A stretch of 8,219 nt of DNA from Candidatus Gerdarchaeota archaeon. Its GTDB lineage: Archaea; Asgardarchaeota; Heimdallarchaeia; JABLTI01. The notes beneath the pieces were generated by a model that had not been told where the DNA came from, made no database searches, and was given only the letters and a program-made list of their open reading frames with translations. A program made the position numbers and the translations under genes. Where the stretch lies: contig JAEORM010000241.1 in NCBI GenBank assembly GCA_016840905.1, positions 1-8,219 on the forward strand, given 5' to 3'. This document shows, in pieces, positions 1 through 5,269 of this stretch. Position 1 is the first letter of the stretch, and every line of letters starts with the position of its first letter.

Positions 1-26
1 AGATAAAAACACCATCTAAAGGAACA

Positions 27-34
27 TTTAAAAG
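27..34 (+). promoter_or_regulatory. candidate TATA-like box for tRNA-Lys
   Basis: TTTAAAAG lies about 40 bp before the mature tRNA 5' end. That spacing would put transcription initiation about 15 nt upstream of the tRNA, leaving a short 5' leader for RNase P. The surrounding DNA is A-rich, so the match is weak; it is the best candidate in the 70 bp available. Confidence 0.3.
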
Positions 35-70
35 AAAAGAAACAAAGCAACAAAACGTAAAAGAAAATTT

Positions 71-147
71 GGGCGTATGGCTCAGCCAGGCATAGCGGAG
101 GACTCTTAATCCTTAAGTCAGGGGTTCAAATCCCTTTACGCCCTCCA
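71..147 (+). tRNA. tRNA-Lys (anticodon CTT), CCA encoded
   Basis: A full cloverleaf folds by hand. The acceptor stem GGGCGTA (71-77) pairs perfectly with TACGCCC (137-143). The D arm is GCT (80-82) with AGC (94-96), followed by a C-U mismatch (83/93) and a loop containing GG at 89-90. The anticodon stem is 98-102 with 110-114, closed at its outer end by a G-U pair, and the loop CTCTTAA (103-109) gives anticodon CTT at 105-107. The variable loop has 5 nt (115-119). The T arm is 120-124 with 132-136 around the loop TTCAAAT. No intron is present. The discriminator base is T144, followed by an encoded CCA (145-147). The tRNA decodes the lysine codon AAG. U at the discriminator position is unusual for tRNA-Lys, where I would expect a purine. 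Confidence 0.95.
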
Positions 148-155
148 TTCTTTTT
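148..155 (+). terminator. oligo-T terminator after tRNA-Lys
   Basis: TTCTTTTT begins directly after the encoded CCA. Archaeal RNA polymerase terminates on such T-tracts without needing a hairpin. Confidence 0.5.
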
Positions 156-300
156 ACAGTTGACTTCTTGATTAGTAACATCAGCCTATTTTTCAATTAT
201 TTAATATTACAATCTTAGCAAAATTTGATTTTTTCACGAAAAGTTCAACTAGCTGATATCCTATTGTTTTTTATATTATTAATTATGGAAGGAGTACACT

Positions 301-525
301 ATGGCCGAACCAAAATGTCCTGCTTGTGGTAAGCATGAATTTGAATATCGTTATATCTTTCAAGAAGGTAAAACCCAGGAATGGAAAGAACGAGTTATTC
401 AATATAAAGCAGATGGTAGAAATGAACAGTGGATCCAAAATATGAAAACTCAATTTGAAGATCAAAATCCTTGCGCAGTAGTTTATTGTACCAATTGCGG
501 TTATATTCTTGGTGTTGCAAAGTAA
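301..525 (+). CDS. small zinc-ribbon protein, 74 aa
   Basis: The function is unknown; the sequence supports a small soluble zinc-binding protein. A CxxC knuckle at Cys6/Cys9 (CPACG) is near the N-terminus and a second at Cys63/Cys66 (CTNCG) is near the C-terminus, the usual arrangement of a four-cysteine zinc ribbon. A charged segment of about 50 residues with aromatic and Gln/Glu/Lys-rich stretches lies between them. A fifth cysteine (Cys58) is close to the second knuckle. The C-terminal CGYILGVAK resembles the last strand of zinc ribbons in archaeal transcription or translation-associated proteins. The start is set by a strong Shine-Dalgarno GGAAGGAG at 287-294, 6 nt before ATG. The gene stands alone between the tRNA and ribL, with a terminator hairpin downstream. 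There is no transmembrane segment or signal peptide. A role in nucleic-acid or protein binding is only inference. Confidence 0.85.
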   Translation: MAEPKCPACGKHEFEYRYIFQEGKTQEWKERVIQYKADGRNEQWIQNMKTQFEDQNPCAVVYCTNCGYILGVAK

Positions 526-571
526 TTCCACCCTTCATTCATTATCTTTTTACTCTCTTTTCGAAAGCAAT

Positions 572-595
572 TCTCTTAAAAAGAGATTATTTTTC
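572..595 (+). terminator. hairpin plus T-rich tail after the zinc-ribbon gene
   Basis: TCTCTT (572-577) and AAGAGA (581-586) form a perfect 6-bp stem with a 3-nt A loop, followed by TTATTTTTC. It lies about 47 nt after the stop codon; an earlier T-rich stretch at 545-561 may also contribute. Confidence 0.5.
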
Positions 596-638
596 ATCAA
601 AAAAATTTAAGAACAATTGAATAAATCAACTAATTGTA

Positions 639-652
639 TTTCTATAATCTAA
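639..652 (+). promoter_or_regulatory. candidate TATA element for ribL (TTTCTATAATCTAA)
   Basis: The 14-mer TTTCTATAATCTAA is 34 nt upstream of the ribL start. A TATA box here predicts initiation near 670, just before the ribosome binding site at 677-680. The same 14-mer recurs at 6816-6829 upstream of the epimerase gene, and its core CTATAATC occurs on the minus strand at 4401-4408 upstream of the Roadblock gene. Confidence 0.4.
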
Positions 653-686
653 TTATTATTATAAACATTATAAAAAGAGGTTAATT

Positions 687-1220
687 ATGACAGCTCAGAA
701 TGATAATAGAAAAGATGTTCATTTCGTAACAGCACCTCCAAAGGATAAAGCTAAGGGTCGTGTTTTAGTATTTGGCACCTTTGATATTATTCATCCTGCA
801 CATCTCAGGTTTCTGATAGAAGCTCGTTCTGCTGCAAAATGCGAAAAATGTGATCTAGTTGTTGTTTTGGCTCGAGATAGTTCTATAGAACGTATCAAAG
901 GTCGCAAACCGATTTTTAATGAAAACCAAAGACTCCATTTAATCAGTGGTTTGCGCGTTGTTGATTATGCTCGTTTAGGAAATGAGGGAGATAATCCTTT
1001 TCAAGTTATTTTAGAAGTAAAACCAGATTATATTGTCCTGGGATATGACCAATTAATCAATGAAAAACCACTCGAGGATTTTGTTAAAAAACATGAACTG
1101 GATATCCCTATTTGTCGTTTACCTAAATTTGAAAGTGGAGATTTAAGCAGTTCCTCTGAAGTTCGTGAAAGGGTTCTAGAAAATTGGTTTGTAGAAAAAA
1201 ATAACGCTGCTAAAAAATAA
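687..1220 (+). CDS. ribL: FAD synthase, archaeal RibL type (FMN nucleotidylyltransferase)
   Basis: It probably transfers a nucleotidyl group from ATP to FMN to give FAD and pyrophosphate, the last step of flavin cofactor synthesis in archaea, in the cytosol. The class I nucleotidyltransferase fold is clear: GTFDIIHPAH (residues 30-39) is the phosphate-binding HxxH-type motif, GRKPIFNENQR (72-82) and LGYDQ (118-122) match archaeal FAD synthases, and SSSSEVRERV (154-163) is the second nucleotide-binding motif, equivalent to the ISSTxxR signature. At 177 aa it is somewhat longer than Methanocaldococcus RibL (about 150 aa), because of a polar N-terminal extension of about 24 residues and a short insert carrying a CxxC (Cys52/Cys55). 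The extension is supported by a Shine-Dalgarno GAGG at 677-680, 6 nt before ATG. Other cytidylyltransferases (glycerol-3-phosphate or phosphopantetheine types) are less likely, given the KGRKP and LGYDQ motifs. Confidence 0.87.
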   Translation: MTAQNDNRKDVHFVTAPPKDKAKGRVLVFGTFDIIHPAHLRFLIEARSAAKCEKCDLVVVLARDSSIERIKGRKPIFNENQRLHLISGLRVVDYARLGNEGDNPFQVILEVKPDYIVLGYDQLINEKPLEDFVKKHELDIPICRLPKFESGDLSSSSEVRERVLENWFVEKNNAAKK

Positions 1221-1237
1221 TACGTCATATTTTTAGC
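1209..1237. terminator. shared inverted-repeat terminator between convergent genes
   Basis: GCTAAAAAATA (1209-1219) and TATTTTTAGC (1228-1237) form a stem with one bulged A around an 8-nt loop. The element spans the ribL stop codon and most of the 22-bp gap to the end of the convergent 444-aa gene, and supplies a T-run in both directions, so it could end both transcripts. Confidence 0.55.
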
Positions 1238-1242
1238 AACGA

Positions 1243-2577
1243 TTATCCTAAAATATCAATTGGTATTTTGATTTTATTTATTTTCTTAAAATCTTCTTTC
1301 TCAAAATTTACTATTTTCCCGAGTATTTGTTTTTGATCTTCATTTGAGATTATACAGTCATCATTTTGGATATAATTAGCAATCTCATTTAACAGAGTTT
1401 GATATTCTTCTACTATTTGGTCATCTTGTATTGTTATACCTTCGATTCCTAGCTCTTTAAGAGCAGCTATTTTCTCAGTGTCCTTACTAGTGGTTTTCCC
1501 AACTATGAAAGCATCCCTATCTAAGGGATTGTTATATTGATAAAATCGTTCTATGTTCGCTGTATCATCATCTACTTCACGTGCAGTGATCTTTTTCTCT
1601 TTAATGGAGTTTTGTAGCATTAAATAGGGAAGTGTTAAACCAAATTCTCCTAAATCAGAAAAATCGCCTATCTGCCATAGTTTAGGAGGTCGAAATGTTG
1701 ATCCTGTTCTTTCTAAATGATGTTCATGTAAAATTTCTAATAATGATTTACCAACATGATCCTTCTGAGAAATAATATCTTCAGAAGTAACATTATGCAG
1801 AATATCACCATTATTTAGAAATACTTCCACATTAGAGTTTATCTTAGAAGTGATAACATCAATACTGCTTACTACAGGATAGAAATATTTTGCATTGCTA
1901 ATCCCATGTGTAGCGACCATTAAATTCCAGTAAAAAGTCGAAGCTTCAGCGGTTTTAATATCTGACCAATAATTTTTCAAATTGTCATTTAATAAATCTT
2001 GATAGGAGCTGAATTGCGGCCCACCATTGACTATTATATGCAAAGCCATTTTTCTTTCTTCAGCAATGTTTTGTTTGAAAAGTTTTGCATGACCACAATC
2101 TGTTTCTTTACTTATCCAATTTAAAGCCATATATTGAACTGCTGTTTTGATAAAAGTGTCAACAAATAATTTTGGATATTGGTATCGTAATTGTAATGAT
2201 TTACTTACAAATTGATAATTAGTTCCATCTAAGGATTTACCTATTTCATATAATTTTTGCCCTTCTAAAATACAAATTTCTTGTAATAGTTTAAATTGTT
2301 CCTGAGGTTCTAATCTGAACATAGCAATTTTTAATTTATCATTTCGAATAAGATTAGCGATATATTTTCTAATATTTATGTTGTTAGTGTTAAGTTGTTT
2401 ATCAAGTAATGGATTGCCAACAAGGTTAACAATGTGATTAGAATGGAGTAAGTTATTTATCAGTAAATTAAGTTCATTCTCTTTTTCCACTGATAGTATT
2501 CCTATAAGAATATCATTGCCGATTTTGCCTGACTCTGTAACTCCCATACTTAAATTACAATCGATGATTTCACTCAT
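1243..2577 (-). CDS. uncharacterised 444-aa protein
   Basis: I do not recognise this family. The open frame, codon use like the neighbours, a strong ribosome binding region (AGGTGGGGGG, ending 6 nt before ATG) and a convergent terminator all say it is a real gene. The protein is soluble, rich in Asn, Ile, Lys and Leu, with no signal peptide or membrane helix. N-terminal residues 3-30 form a strand-like stretch around VTESGKIG (13-20) that loosely resembles the ESG signature of RNase H-like DUF3800 proteins, but the aspartate before Glu is replaced by Thr. Other distinctive points are HIIVNGGPQFSSYQDLL (180-196), a His-rich ILHEHHLERTGS (282-293), LWQIGDFSDLGEFGL (300-314) and an acidic, helical C-terminus (385-430). 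It is a lone gene whose upstream region holds a perfect 20-bp palindrome. A nuclease-like role is speculation. Confidence 0.85.
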   Translation of the reverse strand: MSEIIDCNLSMGVTESGKIGNDILIGILSVEKENELNLLINNLLHSNHIVNLVGNPLLDKQLNTNNINIRKYIANLIRNDKLKIAMFRLEPQEQFKLLQEICILEGQKLYEIGKSLDGTNYQFVSKSLQLRYQYPKLFVDTFIKTAVQYMALNWISKETDCGHAKLFKQNIAEERKMALHIIVNGGPQFSSYQDLLNDNLKNYWSDIKTAEASTFYWNLMVATHGISNAKYFYPVVSSIDVITSKINSNVEVFLNNGDILHNVTSEDIISQKDHVGKSLLEILHEHHLERTGSTFRPPKLWQIGDFSDLGEFGLTLPYLMLQNSIKEKKITAREVDDDTANIERFYQYNNPLDRDAFIVGKTTSKDTEKIAALKELGIEGITIQDDQIVEEYQTLLNEIANYIQNDDCIISNEDQKQILGKIVNFEKEDFKKINKIKIPIDILG

Positions 2578-2583
2578 TTTTTA

Positions 2584-2593
2584 CCCCCCACCT
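2584..2593 (-). promoter_or_regulatory. unusually G-rich ribosome binding site of the 444-aa gene
   Basis: On the minus strand this reads AGGTGGGGGG, ending 6 nt before the ATG. AGGTG matches the archaeal anti-SD complement but is 11 nt from ATG; the G6 run fills the remaining space. It is the longest G-run in an otherwise very AT-rich window and fixes the start codon. Confidence 0.55.
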
Positions 2594-2614
2594 TTGGATA
2601 ATTTTGTGAAAAGC

Positions 2615-2634
2615 TGATTAAAGTACTTTAATCA
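2615..2634. promoter_or_regulatory. perfect 20-bp palindrome, candidate operator
   Basis: TGATTAAAGTACTTTAATCA is fully self-complementary over 20 bp, 37 bp upstream of the 444-aa gene start. On the minus strand it contains CTTTAATC, a possible TATA-like element with a predicted start near 2603, so a dimeric repressor bound here would block the promoter. As RNA it could form an 8-bp stem with a GTAC loop, but no T-tract follows it in either direction, which argues against a terminator. Confidence 0.6.
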
Positions 2635-2679
2635 TCTATGTTCCTTATTAGTATTCTCTAAAAAATAAGTTTTTGGTGA

Positions 2680-2690
2680 TGAAAAAAAAG
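2680..2690 (-). terminator. oligo-T terminator after the translin gene
   Basis: The plus strand has an A8 run at 2682-2689 followed by GAAATAAATA, so the minus-strand transcript ends in a T-rich stretch with T8 about 17 nt after the translin stop codon. Confidence 0.55.
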
Positions 2691-2706
2691 AAATAAATAT
2701 TGATTC

Positions 2707-3360
2707 TTATTCCTTTCCTTTCAATTTATCTAATTTCTTTGATAATTCAGTCATTGTTTCCTTCAAGTCATAAGCTTGTAATGCTGTTATAAGATCTGAT
2801 CTACTTTTATTCACTAAATTCCTATCGACATCTAGCTTTGCTCTTAAGGGGCCAACCAGCATTTTTGTATAATCAACAGTCATTAGTTCTGAATACAAGA
2901 AATCCATATAATTGAATGCTCTTTGGGCATCATCAAAATTTCTTGTTCGTAAAGAATCCATCATAAATCGACGAAGTTCACCAATGACATCACAGACTGC
3001 TAACATGTATGATGAAAAAGGAATTTGGCACTCATCTACAGAAGGAATTTTATCATAACGAACTATTGAGTTTATTATCAATGCTTCACCTAATTCTTGC
3101 GCAGCATCATCTAAACCACGCCAACATTCCAATGTTTTAATGCCTTTAGCGGCAGTAAATGTTTCAGTATAAAGGCTTTGAGCCTCTTGGATTTTTTCAT
3201 CAGTTATCTCGAATTCTTTTCTGTGAACAGATTTTATAGCTTCACTACAAATTCGAATAATCTTTCTTTGTTGCTGTAAAACTAGATCTCTAGCTTTATC
3301 ATCTTCTTCCAAAACAAGTTTTATTTTATTCATAGATTCTTCGAATTCTTTTGTATTCAT
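2707..3360 (-). CDS. translin/TRAX family protein
   Basis: It is an all-helical RNA-binding protein of the translin family; archaeal members form oligomeric rings that bind, and in some cases cleave, single-stranded RNA. Family features in order: an N-terminal charged helix with the REII/SEAI-like QRKIIRICSEAIKSVHR, the ECWRGLDDAAQELGEALI segment, CDVIGELRR, and the C-terminal YTKMLVGPLRAKLDVDR. Acidic residues corresponding to part of the human TRAX nuclease site appear kept: ExxE (Glu89/Glu92 in this numbering) and DxxxE (Asp124/Glu128); a third Glu one turn earlier is Ala. The frame extends 45 nt upstream to an ATG at 3403-3405, but I prefer the ATG at 3358-3360 (217 aa): family alignment begins there and a TATA-like TTTATTTAAAAT lies between the two. 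Divergent from the 8-Cys gene; ends with an oligo-T terminator. Confidence 0.9.
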   Translation of the reverse strand: MNTKEFEESMNKIKLVLEEDDKARDLVLQQQRKIIRICSEAIKSVHRKEFEITDEKIQEAQSLYTETFTAAKGIKTLECWRGLDDAAQELGEALIINSIVRYDKIPSVDECQIPFSSYMLAVCDVIGELRRFMMDSLRTRNFDDAQRAFNYMDFLYSELMTVDYTKMLVGPLRAKLDVDRNLVNKSRSDLITALQAYDLKETMTELSKKLDKLKGKE

Positions 3361-3389
3361 TTTTATCAATCCAAGAAAATAATTATCAA

Positions 3390-3400
3390 TTTTAAATAAA
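3390..3400 (-). promoter_or_regulatory. candidate TATA box of the translin gene
   Basis: The minus strand reads TTTATTTAAAA. Initiation about 25 nt downstream falls near 3369, giving a leader of about 9 nt before the ATG at 3360. This supports the shorter translin start, because the longer one lies upstream of this element. Confidence 0.4.
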
Positions 3401-3469
3401 TGCATTATTGTAGTATGAGCAATTCTTTCAAATCAAGATATTACTTTCAGTTATCTCTAGGATTTTTTT

Positions 3470-3496
3470 ACCTATTAAAAGAATAGGAAGGTAGGT
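3470..3496. promoter_or_regulatory. inverted repeat next to the promoter of the 8-Cys gene
   Basis: CCTATT (3471-3476) and AATAGG (3482-3487) are a perfect 6-bp inverted repeat with a 5-bp spacer, and TAGGT (3492-3496) repeats the complement of ACCTA (3470-3474). The element ends 2 bp before a canonical TATA-like TTTATAAAA, a position suited to a regulator acting on the divergent translin/8-Cys promoter region. Confidence 0.35.
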
Positions 3497-3498
3497 GA

Positions 3499-3507
3499 TT
3501 TATAAAA
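3499..3507 (+). promoter_or_regulatory. TATA box candidate for the 8-Cys gene
   Basis: TTTATAAAA is the best TATA match in the window and predicts a start near 3528 and a leader of about 45 nt. A second candidate, TTTATATAA at 3531-3539, would give initiation near 3559, almost at the ribosome binding site AAGGAG (3561-3566). Confidence 0.5.
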
Positions 3508-3576
3508 CTTTCAGTAATCAGTCTCATCTTTTTATATAACTAATGAACCTATATATTTGTAAGGAGCGCTATCAAA

Positions 3577-3870
3577 ATGCAACCAAGACGTAGAGTTATA
3601 CAAAAAGTAAGAATTGAGACCATTCAGGCAAAAGTCTTATTAGATTTGTCACCCTGTCCAGAATGTGGTAGTTCGCTTAATTTCTATTTAGATTGTCCAT
3701 TTGGTGATGGTAATATCGTGAATCCTGAAATTTGCGCTGAACAATGTAATGTAAAATGTGAAGCATTAGTTTTTTGTGAACATTGTGATTATGAGGAATT
3801 TTTAGAATTGTTCCCAAGAACAGGTCTTCCAATTAAGAAAGGACTTGAAGAAACAGATCAATATAGCTAA
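3577..3870 (+). CDS. 8-cysteine zinc-binding protein, 97 aa
   Basis: I do not recognise a named family. The protein holds eight cysteines: Cys27/Cys30 (CPECG) and Cys67/Cys70 (CEHC) look like the two knuckles of a zinc ribbon, while Cys40, Cys53, Cys57 and Cys61 lie between them in a loop that starts CPFGDGN and could bind a second metal. The N-terminus is strongly basic (MQPRRRVIQKVR), suiting contact with nucleic acid; the C-terminus (71-97) is acidic and ends without structure. A Shine-Dalgarno AAGGAG at 3561-3566, 10 nt before ATG, supports the start. It is divergently transcribed from translin across a 216-bp intergenic region and convergent with the Roadblock gene 17 bp away. A transcription- or RNA-related role is inference from the basic tail and zinc ribbon. 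Confidence 0.82.
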   Translation: MQPRRRVIQKVRIETIQAKVLLDLSPCPECGSSLNFYLDCPFGDGNIVNPEICAEQCNVKCEALVFCEHCDYEEFLELFPRTGLPIKKGLEETDQYS

Positions 3871-3889
3871 AAAATTGAAAATATTTTTT
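3871..3889. terminator. shared A/T-run termination region
   Basis: The 17-bp gap between two convergent stop codons is AAAATTGAAAATATTTTTT, running 2 bp into the Roadblock stop. It gives T6 for the plus-strand transcript and TTTTC/TTTT runs for the minus-strand transcript, so both genes could end here. Confidence 0.45.
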
Positions 3890-4349
3890 AATCTTCCTCA
3901 GGAAAGTCTGGTATGCTGAGATTTTCATCAAAATCCTCATCATAATCAGGCATATATTTATCTCCTGGTGGCAAATATTCTGGATGTTTGGCTAAAATCC
4001 GTTCTATTTTTTGGGCTATGAAAACTAAGGTTATTGCTTGGGAAACATATGCATCTCCTTCCAATACAGCCATTACTAAAGCATTTTTTCCTGCACTAAC
4101 AGCTACAATATGCTTATCACCAGGTATATTGATTTGAATGTCTCTTACTCCTTCATACTTCAACAAATCGCTAACATATTCGGAGATGTGGATTATACCT
4201 GAAGCGGCAGCACTTAACGCTTCTTTTATATCTTCTGAATCATCCGGAGCAAATGTTTGAATGGGTATACCTGATCGTGATGCAACAACAATTGTATTTA
4301 CTCCTGTTGTTTGTGAAAAATCAGATAAAATAGATTCTATGTCTTCCAT
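3888..4349 (-). CDS. Roadblock/LC7 domain protein with acidic C-terminal tail
   Basis: Roadblock/LC7 (MglB-like) proteins are small alpha-beta dimers that bind and regulate small Ras-like GTPases; they are common in archaea and expanded in Asgard lineages. The domain covers residues 1-122: an N-terminal helix, TIVVASRSGIPIQTF (strand-turn-strand), a long Ala-rich helix (37-65), the strand IQINIPGDKHIVAVSAG, the core strand NALVMAVLEG and a final helix with QKIERILAKH. After this come about 30 residues dominated by Asp and Glu (129-153), with no predicted fold, which may be an interaction tail. No small GTPase gene is in this window, so its partner is unknown. There is no clear Shine-Dalgarno before ATG (GTTGAG at best). 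It lies 101 bp downstream of the GDPD gene on the same strand. Confidence 0.88.
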   Translation of the reverse strand: MEDIESILSDFSQTTGVNTIVVASRSGIPIQTFAPDDSEDIKEALSAAASGIIHISEYVSDLLKYEGVRDIQINIPGDKHIVAVSAGKNALVMAVLEGDAYVSQAITLVFIAQKIERILAKHPEYLPPGDKYMPDYDEDFDENLSIPDFPEED

Positions 4350-4400
4350 TTTTACTCAACTTATTGGTAGCTTTTTATGGTTATTTACTTTACTGTTAGT

Positions 4401-4408
4401 GATTATAG
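4401..4408 (-). promoter_or_regulatory. candidate TATA element for the Roadblock gene
   Basis: The minus strand reads CTATAATC, the same core as at 642-649 and 6819-6826. Initiation about 25 nt downstream would leave a leader near 30 nt. It suggests the Roadblock gene has its own promoter rather than relying only on GDPD read-through. Confidence 0.35.
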
Positions 4409-4450
4409 AGTGCATTATGAATTTTTATTTTTCCCTAAAATAAGCTATTT

Positions 4451-5149
4451 TTAACTGTTGTTTGCTTGTAAATAATCTATGATTAGTTTTGGATTGTTAG
4501 TTATTATTCCATCTACACCCATTTTAACCAATTTAAGGGCATTTTTAGGATTATCGACAGTCCACACTCTAATAGCTAAATTCATTTCTTTTGCTTTTGT
4601 TAACACTCTTTTTGTTATATTATTTTTACTTGGATGAATGCCATCACATTTCAATTCCTGCTTAATATATGTCAAATTAACTTTTTTCAGTGAATAAAGA
4701 AAAGCAGTATTGTAAGTAGAGATAATTTCTTTGATTTTTTCCAATGGTTCTTTAATGAAAGATGAAATAACAATTTTTTTAATTATATTCAATTCGGTTA
4801 ATAATTCTATTAATAAATCTTCAAGACCAATCTCCTTTATTTCAATGTTCAACCAAAATCTATTTCCATATAATTTAAGAACATCTTTCAACAAAGGAAT
4901 TTTTTCACCTTTTCCAAAATCAAATTTCTGAAGCTCCTCATAAGTCAGATCTCTTACTAAACCAGAACCATTTGATGTTCTATTAATTGTTTCATCGTGA
5001 ATTATCACAATTTGTTTGTCTTTTGTTAATCGAATATCAAATTCTATTCCTTTCGCTCCATCTTGGAAAGCTCGAGCAAAAGCACGCATGGTATTTTCAG
5101 GTTCAAATGCTGAAGAACCTCTATGACCATAGATAATTGTTTGCTGCAT
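4451..5149 (-). CDS. glycerophosphodiester phosphodiesterase (GDPD/UgpQ-like)
   Basis: It is predicted to hydrolyse glycerophosphodiesters to glycerol phosphate and an alcohol, using a divalent metal, in the cytosol. The full TIM-barrel signature is present (numbering from ATG): YGHRG with His9/Arg10, PENT (17-20), IEFDIRLTKD with Glu36/Asp38, IIHDE with His51, RTSNGSG (57-63), NIEIK with Glu103/Lys105, RVWTVD (194-199) and GVDGIITNNP (211-220). The length of 232 aa is normal for the short soluble family, and no signal peptide or membrane segment is seen. A TTG 21 nt further upstream (5168-5170) also keeps the frame, but AGGTG at 5156-5160, 6 nt before the ATG, favours the start given. In archaea the substrate may come from ether-lipid headgroups; that is inference. 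It is divergent from the prenyltransferase gene. Confidence 0.93.
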   Translation of the reverse strand: MQQTIIYGHRGSSAFEPENTMRAFARAFQDGAKGIEFDIRLTKDKQIVIIHDETINRTSNGSGLVRDLTYEELQKFDFGKGEKIPLLKDVLKLYGNRFWLNIEIKEIGLEDLLIELLTELNIIKKIVISSFIKEPLEKIKEIISTYNTAFLYSLKKVNLTYIKQELKCDGIHPSKNNITKRVLTKAKEMNLAIRVWTVDNPKNALKLVKMGVDGIITNNPKLIIDYLQANNS

Positions 5150-5269
5150 TCTATTCACCTTACTAAACAAAACTATTTATTTCAATCACTATTTGAATTC
5201 TTTGTATTAATAATAGCATACATAATAGAAAGATAAAAATAGCTTCCAACTAAAAACAAAGTGATTCAT

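Noticed and set aside
3..95. Open frame on the plus strand, Lys-rich, running from the window edge into the tRNA and ending at TAG 93-95
   Set aside because: It would overlap the 5' third of a well-formed tRNA. The composition is low-complexity A-rich, and no family is recognisable in 30 residues.
283..531. 82-aa minus-strand frame opposite the zinc-ribbon gene
   Set aside because: It is antisense to a gene with clear cysteine knuckles and a strong ribosome binding site; its Phe/Ile-rich content reflects the complement of an A-rich gene.
1028..1228. 66-aa minus-strand frame opposite ribL
   Set aside because: It is wholly antisense to a confident gene and has Ser/Leu-rich composition typical of a shadow frame.
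3361..3405. A 15-residue N-terminal extension of translin from the ATG at 3403-3405
   Set aside because: There is no ribosome binding site, it lies outside family alignment, and the likely TATA box would be downstream of that start.
4261..4443. 60-aa plus-strand frame with a hydrophobic C-terminal half resembling a membrane helix
   Set aside because: It mostly lies antisense to the 5' end of the Roadblock gene, lacks a ribosome binding site, and the hydrophobicity comes from the T-rich intergenic DNA.
5150..5170. TTG start giving GDPD seven extra residues
   Set aside because: AGGTG 6 nt before the internal ATG, and the catalytic HRG strand beginning right after it, favour the ATG.
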